A DNA stretch of 64,000 bases. Origin: Schaalia odontolytica. GTDB taxonomy: Bacteria > Actinomycetota > Actinomycetes > Actinomycetales > Actinomycetaceae. A model generated the notes under the pieces. That model was not told where the DNA came from and ran no database searches. It saw only the letters and a list, made by a program, of their open reading frames with translations. The translations under genes and the position numbers were made by a program. The DNA lies in NCBI RefSeq assembly GCF_024584435.1, contig NZ_CP102197.1, positions 1,922,001-1,986,000 on the forward strand, written 5' to 3'. Of the stretch, positions 45,724-54,312 are shown in pieces (within the stretch, counting starts at the first letter, position 1; every line of letters starts with the position of its first letter).

Positions 45724-45999
45724 TTACTCGCAGGCGACGCCGTCGTTGTCGCGATCGAGCTGAGGTCGATAACCCGGCTCGCCCCGATAGATGGGAGCGG
45801 CACCGGCTCGGCGTGCTTCGGTGCAGTTCTTGTAGTACGTTCCCCCGGGTTCTCGTGCGGGTGCCGACTCCCGTGCTTCGGTCGTTTCCTGGGGGATTGG
45901 GGCAGCAGGGGTAGCAGCGGGCGCGGGGGTTGGAGTTGGTGAGGGGCGAGGGGGGCCGCCACGAGAGCCTGGCGACGCGCGCCCGGCTGGAATTGGCGC
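45724..45999 (-). pseudogene. Excalibur calcium-binding domain remnant without a start
   Basis: The minus-strand frame ending at TAA (45724) encodes a Pro/Ala/Thr-rich linker and then YYKNCTEARRAGAAPIYRGE, PGYRPQLDRDNDGVACE, a complete excalibur domain with the DxDxDG-type calcium loop. Upstream in the same frame only the GNAT gene's TAA (46003-46005) is met, with no ATG, GTG or TTG between. The signal peptide and 5' end are therefore missing, probably deleted; the 28-bp repeat copy at 45955-45982 lies just at that point. Confidence 0.75.
45955..45982 (+). repeat. 28-bp direct repeat, right copy
   Basis: Matches 44900-44927 at 27 of 28 positions. The copies are about 1.05 kb apart. Confidence 0.8.
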
Positions 46000-46002
46000 G
46001 TG

Positions 46003-46521
46003 TTACAGGCGTTCGATGAACTCCCGAAGGGCGCGCAGCGGCAGTACCAGGTGGCTATCCGTCCCTGGACAGGGGACGAAGTGGGAGGACTGGCCGAGGT
46101 AGAAGCTGCGCGCCCGGTCATCGGCGCAGTGAACCAGGAGGGCTGCAAAGCCGACGTCATTGCTGAGCTTGTAGGCCCGCAAGAGGGCATCTTTGAACAG
46201 GGCGGAGCCGATGCCTCGTCCCTGCGCGCGCTGATCGACGGCGAGGCGAGCGAGGAGAAGAATGGGGCACGGGTCCGGGCGCCTGCGTGGCTTGAGCGCA
46301 TCCGGGAGCGTGCTGCGCTCCACGGCCCCCATTGCCAGGGCGTAGAAGCCGAGCGTCTTGGGCTCCTGCGTTGTGATGAAAATGCGGGCGTTGCCGGCGC
46401 TGTGGTTCTGCCAGGCGAAGCGGTGGAACCAGTCGTCGATCTCGGCGTTGCCCGACTGGAATCGCTCTCGCTCGTCCTTGCGTGTCAGGGGCCGAGGCTC
46501 TTGCAGGACCGTCGCGTACAT
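46003..46521 (-). CDS. GNAT acetyltransferase toxin (TacT-like)
   Basis: 172 residues. The start PRPLTRKDERERFQSGNAEI followed by DDWFHRFAWQNHSAGNARIF is typical of TacT/AtaT-type toxins. The acetyl-CoA loop is RLAVDQRAQGRGIGSALF and the late Tyr-containing motif is ARSFYLGQSSHF. Such toxins acetylate charged aminoacyl-tRNA and block translation. The gene directly follows its DUF1778 antitoxin gene with a one-base overlap. The pair is complete and looks functional. Confidence 0.9.
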   Translation of the reverse strand: MYATVLQEPRPLTRKDERERFQSGNAEIDDWFHRFAWQNHSAGNARIFITTQEPKTLGFYALAMGAVERSTLPDALKPRRRPDPCPILLLARLAVDQRAQGRGIGSALFKDALLRAYKLSNDVGFAALLVHCADDRARSFYLGQSSHFVPCPGTDSHLVLPLRALREFIERL

Positions 46522-46829
46522 CAGCGTTCAGGGGTGCGCGGGTCGTCGAGGTCGATGTGGGTGCCGAAAGGCGACGGGCGATTGAGGAGCTTGCGCAGCT
46601 TGGGATCGTCCTTGAGTGAGGTCTGGAGGATCTCTTCGAAGCGAGCGTGGTCCTCTTCGCTCAGGATGAAGACGCGCTGGTCTGCCAGGCGGCGCTGGGC
46701 TTCCATTGTGACGGTGGACAGAGTGAATTCGCTGACGCTGCGTCCTTCCTGTTCGGCTGCGCGACGAATGAGGGTGTCCTGTTTGTCGGTGAGGCGCAGA
46801 TCTAGGCGCCGTGTCTTTGTGGTGCTCAT
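46521..46829 (-). CDS. DUF1778 antitoxin (TacA-like)
   Basis: 102 residues: MSTTKTRRLDLRLTDKQDTL, a ribbon-helix-helix DNA-binding start, with RRAAEQEGRSVSEFTLSTV. The C-terminal half should wrap the acetyltransferase toxin. The perfect palindrome 18 bp upstream is the probable autoregulatory operator. AGAGAGG precedes the ATG. Confidence 0.9.
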   Translation of the reverse strand: MSTTKTRRLDLRLTDKQDTLIRRAAEQEGRSVSEFTLSTVTMEAQRRLADQRVFILSEEDHARFEEILQTSLKDDPKLRKLLNRPSPFGTHIDLDDPRTPER

Positions 46830-46846
46830 TAGAGCCTCTCTTTCAT

Positions 46847-46869
46847 CTGTACGGAGATTATCCGTACAG
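46847..46869. promoter_or_regulatory. Palindromic operator of the toxin–antitoxin operon
   Basis: CTGTACGGA-gatta-TCCGTACAG, perfect 9-bp arms. The minus-strand -10 TAATCT lies inside it, so binding of the antitoxin would block transcription. Confidence 0.75.
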
Positions 46870-47054
46870 GCGTTCACGATAGCACCTACCCGGTGAGAAA
46901 TCCAGCCCGACCATCGTTGCGAAGTACGATCCGGGCCTGTGCGCGCCTGTGTAGGCATGGGAGGGGCCTGGGCGCGGCGCATCGGGGTTCTCTCAGGGAC
47001 AGACCCGGGCTGCCCCCCATAGAAACGGGTGCGGCGCGGGCCTATCGTCGAAGC

Positions 47055-47834
47055 ATGACACAGAACACGGCGGGTCTGGTGACCCAAGCACTGACGAAAA
47101 CATACATGCGCGGACAGACCCCTGTTCACGCGCTCGCTGGGGTCGACCTGACCCTGCCGCAGGGCACGCAGGTCGCGATCATGGGGCCATCCGGTTCGGG
47201 AAAGACGACGCTCCTGCACTGCCTGGCCGGCGTCCTGCGCCCCAGTTCCGGGTCCATCTCCCTCGACGGCCAAGAGATGACGGCCATGTCGGAGAAGGAG
47301 CTGTCGGACCTGCGCCTGAAGCGTTTTGGCTTCGTCTTCCAGGACGGACAGCTGCTCCCCGAGCTGCCCACGGAAGAGAACATCGCGATGCCTCTCATGC
47401 TCTCGGGTACACCCAAGGCCGAGGCGGTATCCCGAGCTCGGGACATCCTGCGCAACCTCGGCCTCGATGGCGCGGGTCCCTATCGGCCCGGACAGCTCTC
47501 GGGCGGACAGGCGCAGCGCGTCGCCATCGGCCGCGCGCTGGCCACCGACCCGTCGGTCATCTTCGCCGATGAACCCACGGGCGCCCTCGATCAGGCGACC
47601 GGCGGCGAGGTCATGTCCCTGCTGACCAGCGCGTGCGCGACAACTGGCGCGTCCCTCGTGTTGGTCACCCACGATCCGGCGGTCGCGAGCCGGCTCCCCC
47701 ACACGATTCACGTGCGCGACGGTCGCATCTCCCTGTCGGAACGAGGCGGCGGCCCCCAGGCCGCCACGGCCTCGACCCAGACGAGCCCAGGCGTGCCCGC
47801 AGCGGGCGCCACGCGCGAGGGGGTCCAGCGATGA
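47055..47834 (+). CDS. ABC transporter ATPase, MacB/LolD type
   Basis: 259 residues from the ATG at 47055 ([20 protein letters not shown]). Walker A is [12 protein letters not shown], signature [15 protein letters not shown], Walker [13 protein letters not shown] and the switch His in VLVTHDP. The MacB-like features [15 protein letters not shown] and ADEPTGALD pair it with the FtsX-like permease that follows (ATGA overlap). The C-terminal 25 residues are an Ala/Thr/Pro tail. TATCGT ends six bases before the ATG, suggesting leaderless transcription. Confidence 0.9.
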   Translation: MTQNTAGLVTQALTKTYMRGQTPVHALAGVDLTLPQGTQVAIMGPSGSGKTTLLHCLAGVLRPSSGSISLDGQEMTAMSEKELSDLRLKRFGFVFQDGQLLPELPTEENIAMPLMLSGTPKAEAVSRARDILRNLGLDGAGPYRPGQLSGGQAQRVAIGRALATDPSVIFADEPTGALDQATGGEVMSLLTSACATTGASLVLVTHDPAVASRLPHTIHVRDGRISLSERGGGPQAATASTQTSPGVPAAGATREGVQR

Positions 47835-49201
47835 GTTCGGTGCGCACCGCAGCAGAGGCCCTGCTGCGCTCCCGCGACCGGGCGACATCCACCCTGACGG
47901 TCGCCGCCTTCGCCTTGCCGCACGCCGTGTTGCTGGCGGTCACCGGCGGGGTCATGGCCTTCATGTCGCGTTCCGCCGCGGCGAGGGCTACCGGTCTGGC
48001 CGACGACCCGACCACCATCGAGGGTGCGATGGTCATGTACGTCCCGCTGGCGTTCTTCGCCGCGACCCTCCTGGTCGTCCCGATCATCTCGATGGGTGCG
48101 GCCGCGGCCCGCCTGGGCATGAGCAGGCGCGAACGCGACCTCGCGGTGCTGCGCCTGGTGGGCCTGGCACCCGGCAAGACCAAGCTGGCGTGCATCGTCG
48201 AAACCTGCGTCTTCGCGGCCGTCGGTGTCCTCGTCGGCTCGATCCTGTACGCGGTGACGCTTCCCGCGTGGGGGGCGCTGTCCTTCCAGGGCCGCCCGAT
48301 GGGGGTCGGCGAGATGTGGGTGGGGGTCCTGGTTCTCCTGGCCGAGGCCGTCGCCATGATCCTCCTGGCCGCGCTCTCCTCGTGGCTGGCCATGCGCAAG
48401 GTGGCGATCACCCCTCTGGGCGTTGCGCGACGCTCCCACGCCGGTCGGGTGAGCGCCTTCGGTCCGATCCTGGCGGTGGTTCTCCTCGTGGCGTGGCTCG
48501 TCGTGGGCGGGTTTGCCATGAACCTGGGTGCCGCGATCGGCATGGCAATCTTCATGGGCTTCCTCGGAGCGATCTTCCTGGTCGTGAACCTGCTGGGCAT
48601 CTGGTCGATCAGCGTGATGGGCCGCATCATGGCGCGCTGGGCTCGCAGCCCGCAGATGATGGTGGCAGGCCGACGCCTGGCCGACGACCCGCGCAGCGTG
48701 TGGCGTTCTTTCGGTGCAGTGGCCCTGGTTGGCTTCATCGTGGGCGTGATGTTCCCGATGAGCTCGGTGATCTCCGCGGAGGGCAACACGGCCATGGATG
48801 AGGTCCAGCGAATCGTCAACGGCGACATCCTGCGCGGCATGATGCTGACCTTCGCGATCACCCTGGCGCTGGGAGCGGTGTCGACGGCCGTCAACCAGTC
48901 CATCCGCGTCATCGACTCGGCCGAGCAGATGCGCGCCCTGTCCTACATGGGGTCCCCGCGGGGCTTCATGGATCGTAGCCGTCGCCTCGAGGTCGCTCTG
49001 CCCGCCTTCGTGATGGTGGGGGGATCGGTGCTGATGGGGATGGTGTTCATGTCCCCGTTAATTCCTTCTGGAGCGGTCAGCGGTTTCGTCGCCGCCATCG
49101 CCGCGGCGCTCGTGGGTGTCCTCCTCATCGTCGCCGCCTCCGAGGCGACGGTCCCCCTGCGTCGCCGCATCCTGGCGAGCATGCGCGAGGGGCGCGAGTA
49201 G
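47831..49201 (+). CDS. FtsX-like ABC permease
   Basis: 456 residues from the ATG overlapping the ATPase stop. About ten helices, with two FtsX cores (RRERDLAVLRLVGLAPGKTK and RVIDSAEQMRALSYMGSPRG). It belongs with mechanotransmission-type or antibiotic/peptide exporters. Substrate unknown; no two-component system adjoins it. A 16-bp perfect hairpin follows. Confidence 0.85.
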   Translation: MSSVRTAAEALLRSRDRATSTLTVAAFALPHAVLLAVTGGVMAFMSRSAAARATGLADDPTTIEGAMVMYVPLAFFAATLLVVPIISMGAAAARLGMSRRERDLAVLRLVGLAPGKTKLACIVETCVFAAVGVLVGSILYAVTLPAWGALSFQGRPMGVGEMWVGVLVLLAEAVAMILLAALSSWLAMRKVAITPLGVARRSHAGRVSAFGPILAVVLLVAWLVVGGFAMNLGAAIGMAIFMGFLGAIFLVVNLLGIWSISVMGRIMARWARSPQMMVAGRRLADDPRSVWRSFGAVALVGFIVGVMFPMSSVISAEGNTAMDEVQRIVNGDILRGMMLTFAITLALGAVSTAVNQSIRVIDSAEQMRALSYMGSPRGFMDRSRRLEVALPAFVMVGGSVLMGMVFMSPLIPSGAVSGFVAAIAAALVGVLLIVAASEATVPLRRRILASMREGRE

Positions 49202-49230
49202 GGGGCGTTCCTGCCCTCGCTGTCGACCCG

Positions 49231-49269
49231 TCGGCCCCGGCCTCGTGTGAGAAACGAGGCCGGGGCCGA
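49231..49269 (+). terminator. Perfect 16-bp hairpin after the ABC permease
   Basis: TCGGCCCCGGCCTCGT-gtgagaa-ACGAGGCCGGGGCCGA, no T-run. It shares its stem with the hairpins at 20170 and 55613. Confidence 0.75.
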
Positions 49270-49374
49270 TCGGCGCAATGACGGCGACAACGACCGCCGA
49301 AGCCTATGTGACGGGCACCTCACGAATGGTAGACTTGTCCTGTTAGGTGATCGCATGACTTCGACGGAGAAAAC

Positions 49375-49665
49375 ATGTACCGGTCGTCTTCCCAGTACTC
49401 TCACGCGGGGGGAGTGGGCGGAGCCGCGCGAGGGGCGCGGACCGCGAGGCCGCGGACGCGTCGACGGCCTCGCCCTGCCGCGCCCTCGCACTCGCTCGCG
49501 CAGCGCCCGGGAACGCGAACGGGCTTCGAGGCGGACCGGGAGGCCGGAGGTGAAGCGGCACCCGCGCACCGGCACGGCAAGAGCGCGGGACTGTTGGCGC
49601 CGAGCATCGGCGTTGCTGTCCTCGTCGCGCTCGCCCTGGCGGCCGGCGCGCTGTGGTGGTTCTAG
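49375..49665 (+). CDS. Small membrane protein with Arg-rich N-terminus
   Basis: 96 residues, an Arg/Ala/Pro-rich N-terminus (about 1-70) and one C-terminal helix (SAGLLAPSIGVAVLVALALA, AGALWWF). A competing frame runs through the same DNA. The hydrophobic C-terminus and the closely following membrane protein gene favour this one. No family recognised. Confidence 0.5.
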   Translation: MYRSSSQYSHAGGVGGAARGARTARPRTRRRPRPAAPSHSLAQRPGTRTGFEADREAGGEAAPAHRHGKSAGLLAPSIGVAVLVALALAAGALWWF

Positions 49666-49702
49666 GCCGGTCCATTCACGTCAAGAACGAGGAGGGGAGC
49701 TG

Positions 49703-50200
49703 ATGAGTGAGAACGGCATGCGGCCTGCGCCCGGCCGACCGTCGTCTGCCGAGGCCCCGGCCCCGTCCCCGCCCCACGCGCCGCCGCCCGCCCCTATGCC
49801 GCGGCAGCAGGGGCCTATGCCGCCCGTGGTGTTCCCCCAACCCGCGCCACCGAAGCGACGGGCACACCGAGAGTGGCTCAATTGTGCCGTCGTCACGATG
49901 CTTCTTCTCTTCATCCCACATGTCGTCACGTTCTTGATTGATTTGCGGCCGGGGGATCATTCAGACAACGGCGACGGTCTTTATGTGATTCCCGGGTTGC
50001 TCCTGATTCCCTGCGTGCTCGCCGGCCACCTGATGGCCGTTCTGACCTTGATTATTGGGGTTGTCGAGTGGTTCGGATGGGTGCGGGCGGGGTATCGTCG
50101 GCGCGCCGTCTCAGTCCGGATGATCGTCGCCCTACCCGTGGCCTTGTTGGCCGGGGTTCTCTTCCTCGTGCTCTACTGGCACCTGCCCCCCAACATCTGA
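49703..50200 (+). CDS. Membrane protein with Pro-rich N-terminus
   Basis: 165 residues from the ATG at 49703, preceded by GAGGAGGGG. A cytoplasmic Pro/Ala-rich segment (about 1-58) precedes three or four helices (VVTMLLLFIPHVVTFLI, VIPGLLLIPCVLAGHLMAVL, MIVALPVALLAGVLFLVLYW). It resembles in layout the membrane proteins at 51189 and 51775. Function unknown. Confidence 0.7.
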   Translation: MSENGMRPAPGRPSSAEAPAPSPPHAPPPAPMPRQQGPMPPVVFPQPAPPKRRAHREWLNCAVVTMLLLFIPHVVTFLIDLRPGDHSDNGDGLYVIPGLLLIPCVLAGHLMAVLTLIIGVVEWFGWVRAGYRRRAVSVRMIVALPVALLAGVLFLVLYWHLPPNI

Positions 50201-50301
50201 GGGCGCCTGTCCGGGCAGCGTCCGCCGCCCGCCCCTCGCCGGTGGTGCTCGGCCGTCGCCCGGCGTGGACGCGCCGATTCGGCGTCGGGCACAATGGAGG
50301 C

Positions 50302-51192
50302 ATGAACACCCCCACCAACCCCGCGCTCTACACCGGTGCCGACCTGCGCCTGGCTGCCGTCGACATGGACGGCACCCTCCTGGATGACGACAAGAACTTC
50401 CCGCCCGGCATGGACGAGCTCCTCGACCGGATGGATGAGCGCGGCGTCACCTTCGCCCCCGCCTCGGGCCGCCAGGTGTGGACTCTCCTCGACATGTTTC
50501 CGGGGCGACCGGGGATGACCGCGATCGGCGAGAACGGTGCGATTGTCATGCGCGACGGGGTCGAGGTCTCCTCCAGCCCCCTTGACGCCCCCACGGTGCG
50601 CGAGGCTGTCCGCCTCGTGCGCGAAGCCACCTCGGGCCCCGACGCGATCGACGGCGGCCTGGTCATGTGCGGCAAGAAGTTCGCCTACGTTGAGCGCACC
50701 GACGACGAGTATGTTGCGGGCGTTATGCCCTACTACCACCGCACGCGGCGCGTCGAGGATCAGATGGCCGTCATCGACGCGATCGAGGCGGGGCGCAGTG
50801 ACGACGCGATCGTCAAGCTCGCCGTCTACACGCCGGGGCCGGTCGCCCCGCTCGCGCAGGCAACCCTGGCCAACTTCGCGCACTCTCACCAGTACGCGAT
50901 TTCGGGGGCGAACTGGGCGGACCTACAGGTCCGAGGCGTCGACAAGGGGCGCGCGGTGCGTGATCTGCAGCGTTTCCTCGGGGTTACGCGTGAGCAGACC
51001 GCCGTCTTCGGGGACGCCGGCAACGACCTGTCCATGATGAGCGAGGGCGACCTGTCCTTCGCGATGGCCAACGCGTCGCCCGACGTCGTGGAGGCCGCGC
51101 GCTTCGTCGCTCCCTCCAACAATGAGGCCGGCGTCGCCCAGGTGCTGCGCGTCCTCCTCGGCGATGATCCACTCGTGAAGGACCGACTGTGA
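50302..51192 (+). CDS. Cof-type HAD-IIB phosphatase
   Basis: 296 residues from the ATG at 50302. Motif I DMDGTLLDDD, motif II ASGR (FAPASGRQVW), motif III Lys in VRGVDKGRAV and motif IV FGDAGNDLSMM are all present, with the GENGAIV segment of the IIB cap group. Likely a sugar-phosphate or flavin/nucleotide phosphatase. Coupled to the next gene by GTGA at 51189-51192. Confidence 0.88.
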   Translation: MNTPTNPALYTGADLRLAAVDMDGTLLDDDKNFPPGMDELLDRMDERGVTFAPASGRQVWTLLDMFPGRPGMTAIGENGAIVMRDGVEVSSSPLDAPTVREAVRLVREATSGPDAIDGGLVMCGKKFAYVERTDDEYVAGVMPYYHRTRRVEDQMAVIDAIEAGRSDDAIVKLAVYTPGPVAPLAQATLANFAHSHQYAISGANWADLQVRGVDKGRAVRDLQRFLGVTREQTAVFGDAGNDLSMMSEGDLSFAMANASPDVVEAARFVAPSNNEAGVAQVLRVLLGDDPLVKDRL

Positions 51193-51662
51193 CGAAACCG
51201 AATCCCAACGTCTATGACCCCGGCACCTATCCGGCGTTCAATTCCGGCCAGCCCATGGTCGATGGCTCCCGGGCGACCAAACCCGCCGTCCCTGGGCGAC
51301 GCAGGGGCATGATGCTGGGCGGCGTGTGCCGGGGGTTTGGGATTACTGGACTTGTCGTCTTTGCGCTGGTCGTCGTCGGGACGCTCGTGTATGTGATGAT
51401 TCCGACGGATGAGTACTCGAGGGGGCTGGCCCCGCTTGCCTTTATCTTCATGGCCGGTTTTGGTTCCGTCCCCGTCGTCTTGGTGAACATCATCGGGCTC
51501 ATTATCGGCTTCGTTGCGCTCGCACAGGTGGAGGATCCCGCCGATCGCGCGTATGTCCGCCGATCGCTTCTGATGAACGCTCCGCCTCTCATCATTGTCG
51601 CCGTCGTCGTTGCCCTGATTGGTGTGCTCTACGGGGTTTTGTCCCTCTCTTCGGTGCTGTAG
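51189..51662 (+). CDS. Four-helix membrane protein
   Basis: 157 residues, GTG start overlapping the phosphatase stop. A Tyr/Pro-rich N-terminus (about 1-38) precedes four helices. The region NIIGLIIGFVALAQVEDPAD followed by LLMNAPPLI resembles the C-terminal part of the 51775 protein (LTGLIVGIRARRRADSEAE, VLNAPLC). Function unknown. Confidence 0.7.
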   Translation: MTKPNPNVYDPGTYPAFNSGQPMVDGSRATKPAVPGRRRGMMLGGVCRGFGITGLVVFALVVVGTLVYVMIPTDEYSRGLAPLAFIFMAGFGSVPVVLVNIIGLIIGFVALAQVEDPADRAYVRRSLLMNAPPLIIVAVVVALIGVLYGVLSLSSVL

Positions 51663-51774
51663 GGCGCGTGCGTTTGCGCCCGACGAGGCTCGCTGCATCG
51701 CCGGACGTCCTCGGTGGCGCGTCTTGCGGCCTCGGCACCCCTTCGGTAGTGTCGAGGCCTGACACGATCGTCGG

Positions 51775-52599
51775 ATGGAGATGGCGATGAACGACCGCAG
51801 CGGCCCCGCAGCTGCGCCCGACGGACGCGCGTCGCGGCGGATGAGCAGGCTGTCCTTGTTCTGCGCGCTCGCGGGACTCGCGCTCATGATCGGGGGCCTC
51901 CTCGTCCGGTCCGCCTCGGTCTTTGACGCGATGAGCGCCAGCGCCAACCTCGTCGTTGTCGGCGAGTCGGCGGTGATGAGCGACGGGGAGTTTGTCCGTT
52001 CGCTCCTGCCCGCCGCCCGTGCGGCGGGGATCGTTCATCTGGTGGGTGTCGTCGCCGGGTTGGTGGGACGAACGCGGGCCGAGGGGCGTGGGGAGCTTGC
52101 GCGCTGTGCGCTCGGAGCGGGTGCGAATGCCTTCTTCCTCGCCTGCGCCTGCATCATCCCGGTCGTCGGCATGGTCCGCGATCCGCGGGCCCTCGTCCCC
52201 CTGCTGGTTGTGTGCGGCGCAGCGGCCTTGGCCGCGTGCGTTGCCCTGTTCCGCCGCGTCTTTGCCAGCCCGGGCGCGATATCGGTGGGGGCGGGAGTAA
52301 CGGGAATGTTGGCGATGGCCGGAGCGCTGCTTGTCGGCCTATTCGCGATGCTCCACGAGCTCGCTACGACGCCGGGGCGACCGTTCTTGCCCGCCCTGAT
52401 CGTCGTGGCCGTCTGCATCCACATGTCCGTCCCGGCGGGCCTCATCCAGCTGACGGGCCTGATCGTGGGAATACGGGCGCGCCGACGCGCCGACAGCGAG
52501 GCCGAGCGGGCGCTTGCCACGCGAGGAATAGTCCTGAACGCGCCCCTGTGCTGGTGCGTTCTCCTCCTCCCGCTGGTGCTTCTCTCCGCGAATCCGTAG
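51775..52599 (+). CDS. Multi-helix membrane protein
   Basis: 274 residues, or 270 if started at the second ATG (51787). About six to seven helices. Its end (IQLTGLIVGIRARRRAD, LNAPLCWCVLLLPLVLL) resembles the 51189 product, suggesting diverged paralogues. Function unknown. Confidence 0.7.
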   Translation: MEMAMNDRSGPAAAPDGRASRRMSRLSLFCALAGLALMIGGLLVRSASVFDAMSASANLVVVGESAVMSDGEFVRSLLPAARAAGIVHLVGVVAGLVGRTRAEGRGELARCALGAGANAFFLACACIIPVVGMVRDPRALVPLLVVCGAAALAACVALFRRVFASPGAISVGAGVTGMLAMAGALLVGLFAMLHELATTPGRPFLPALIVVAVCIHMSVPAGLIQLTGLIVGIRARRRADSEAERALATRGIVLNAPLCWCVLLLPLVLLSANP

Positions 52600-52660
52600 A
52601 ACGCTCTCCCCGCGACGAGTGGGCTCTCGCCGCTTCGTCGCGGCGGCGGGGCTACCCGCC

Positions 52661-53851
52661 TCACTTCCCGTGGTACCGGGGGCTGGTCCCGATGTGCATG
52701 GGGTAGGTGATGTCCGAGTTGGACAGGAACGACTCGTCGAGGCCACGGTAGACGTAGGAGTCGTCGTACACGATTTCGGTGGGGACAACGAGGCCATTCG
52801 TATACTGCTGGACCTCCTCGGGAGTGGGGCTGCTTCCCCCGCCCTCGTCCGCCAGGGGGTTTTCATCGGGGTACTGGGAGGGATCCGTGTTGACGAGGCC
52901 TCCTGCATCCGCCGCGCCGTACCCCGTGTACTTGTTCCAGCCGCTCTGGTCGCTCAGACCCGTGTGGGTCAGGGCCTGCAGGAGCTGGTTGGCGGTGGCG
53001 TCGGGCCACTTCTGGCGGGCGAGCGCCAGGAAGCCGGCGACGAGGGGAGCTGAAACAGAGGTTCCCGACGTCTGGATGAGTTGTCCATCTTCGTAATTGC
53101 GATACGTGAAGGGGCCGCCGACGGCTGCGGTGGTGACCCCGTTGCCCCAGGAGGAGTAGTCGGCGCGCTTGCCGCTGGTGTCGATCGAGCTGACTCCTAC
53201 GACACCGGACCACCAGGACAGGGACGAGGCAGTCTCATCCTTTGCTTCGTTGCCTATCGCGTCTGTGATAATGACTCCTTCGGACATTGCGCGTGCCATA
53301 GCCCATTTGAGCCCTATATCGCGGGAGGTGGTTCCGTGTGCGTTGGTGATGATCTGTGCGCCGTCGTTGATGGCGTGATTGATGAGTGAAGCGGGTCCGT
53401 CTTTCTTCGACTTCTTATCGTTGCAGTCTTCCGAGGACGTGTCTCCCGCGGACGGTGCAGATAGCTTGTAGACCACCAGTGTGGCATCGGGTGCTACCCC
53501 GTACGTTGGCGACACAAGGATTGAAGCAAGCGCCGTTCCGTGGCTCTTGGAACGCAGGGATGACGTGACGGTGCAGGGGGTTTTGTCGGTGATGGTTGCG
53601 CCTGTGAGTTCGGGGGCGGTGGTGTCGACTTCGCCGTCGAGGAGGGCGATGGTGACGCCTTGGCCGGTGTAGCCTTTGGCTCGGGCTTGGTCGAGGTGGT
53701 AGTAGGCGTAGTAGGGTTGGTCGGCGGCTGTGATGGTGTCGGCGGCGTGGGCGGGTCCTGCGGGTAGGGCGGCGGTGGCGACGCTGAGGGCGGCCGCGCA
53801 GGCGGCCGCGCGTGCAGCTCGGGCGGCGCGTGTGGGGGGTGTGGTTACCAT
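52661..53851 (-). CDS. Mycosin-like secreted subtilisin-type protease
   Basis: 396 residues from the ATG at 53851. A signal peptide ends near PAGPAHAAD. The S8 triad is complete: Asp72 (IALLDGEVD), His104 (KSHGTALASI) and Ser265 (TSGTSVSAPLVAGF), with oxyanion Asn201 (DAIGNEA). Short Cys pairs (C93 and C143) may form a disulfide. The C-terminus is an acidic/Tyr-rich tail and lacks the membrane anchor of true mycosins; no type VII secretion genes adjoin. A six-base overlap with the frameshifted gene upstream suggests coupling. Start could also be 53866. Confidence 0.85.
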   Translation of the reverse strand: MVTTPPTRAARAARAAACAAALSVATAALPAGPAHAADTITAADQPYYAYYHLDQARAKGYTGQGVTIALLDGEVDTTAPELTGATITDKTPCTVTSSLRSKSHGTALASILVSPTYGVAPDATLVVYKLSAPSAGDTSSEDCNDKKSKKDGPASLINHAINDGAQIITNAHGTTSRDIGLKWAMARAMSEGVIITDAIGNEAKDETASSLSWWSGVVGVSSIDTSGKRADYSSWGNGVTTAAVGGPFTYRNYEDGQLIQTSGTSVSAPLVAGFLALARQKWPDATANQLLQALTHTGLSDQSGWNKYTGYGAADAGGLVNTDPSQYPDENPLADEGGGSSPTPEEVQQYTNGLVVPTEIVYDDSYVYRGLDESFLSNSDITYPMHIGTSPRYHGK

Positions 53852-54151
53852 TGGCGTGGGTCCCATCCGTCGTCTTTCGTGGGGGCGGGGGTGATGTCCT
53901 TGTCGGAGCCGTAGGTTTGGGACATGGGGTTGACGTAGCCGGGGGGCAGCTCGTCCTCCTCGTCGAATCTGAAGGGTTCGTACTTGCGTTTGGGGGTCTT
54001 CTTCTCTTCTTTGCTGGCCCCGGCTCCGGCCCCGCCTCCCATGATGCCGCTCATGCCGGGCCTGCCCGCGGCGTTACCTAGGTGTTCCCCCCTGCTCCGC
54101 GTCGTGACGCGTCTGATCGTGCTTCTGGGAGTCGAAACCAACGTCGCTCAC
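53845..54151 (-). pseudogene. Small hydrophilic protein gene with a frameshift in a G6 tract
   Basis: GTG at 54151 follows a strong GGAGG and encodes VSDVGFDSQKHDQTRHDAEQ, then hits TAA. Removing one G from the GGGGGG tract (54092-54087) joins it to the frame GEHLGNAAGRPGMSGIMGGG ... KRKYEPFRFDEEDELPPGYV and a stop at 53845, giving about 101 residues. The second part alone could start internally (ATG at 54054). No family recognised. It precedes the mycosin-like protease by a 7-bp overlap and may be its partner or substrate. Mutation, sequencing error and slippage control cannot be separated here. Confidence 0.6.
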
Positions 54152-54312
54152 AGGACCCTCCGAGAAAGTAAAACGCAAGCCGAGCCTGCGGATGTCAATG
54201 AGATGATGCTCATCATATGACCAACCGGGAAGGGGCGCAAAAACCGCCCACAACGACCGGGGGCCGCGGCGCCAGACGCCGCGGCCCCCGTCAGCACAAG
54301 CCTCTCAGAGGG

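Noticed and set aside
45339..45914. Proline-rich frame across the 42-bp repeats
   Set aside because: No ribosome site, and its composition follows the repeat; the excalibur frame lies on the opposite strand.
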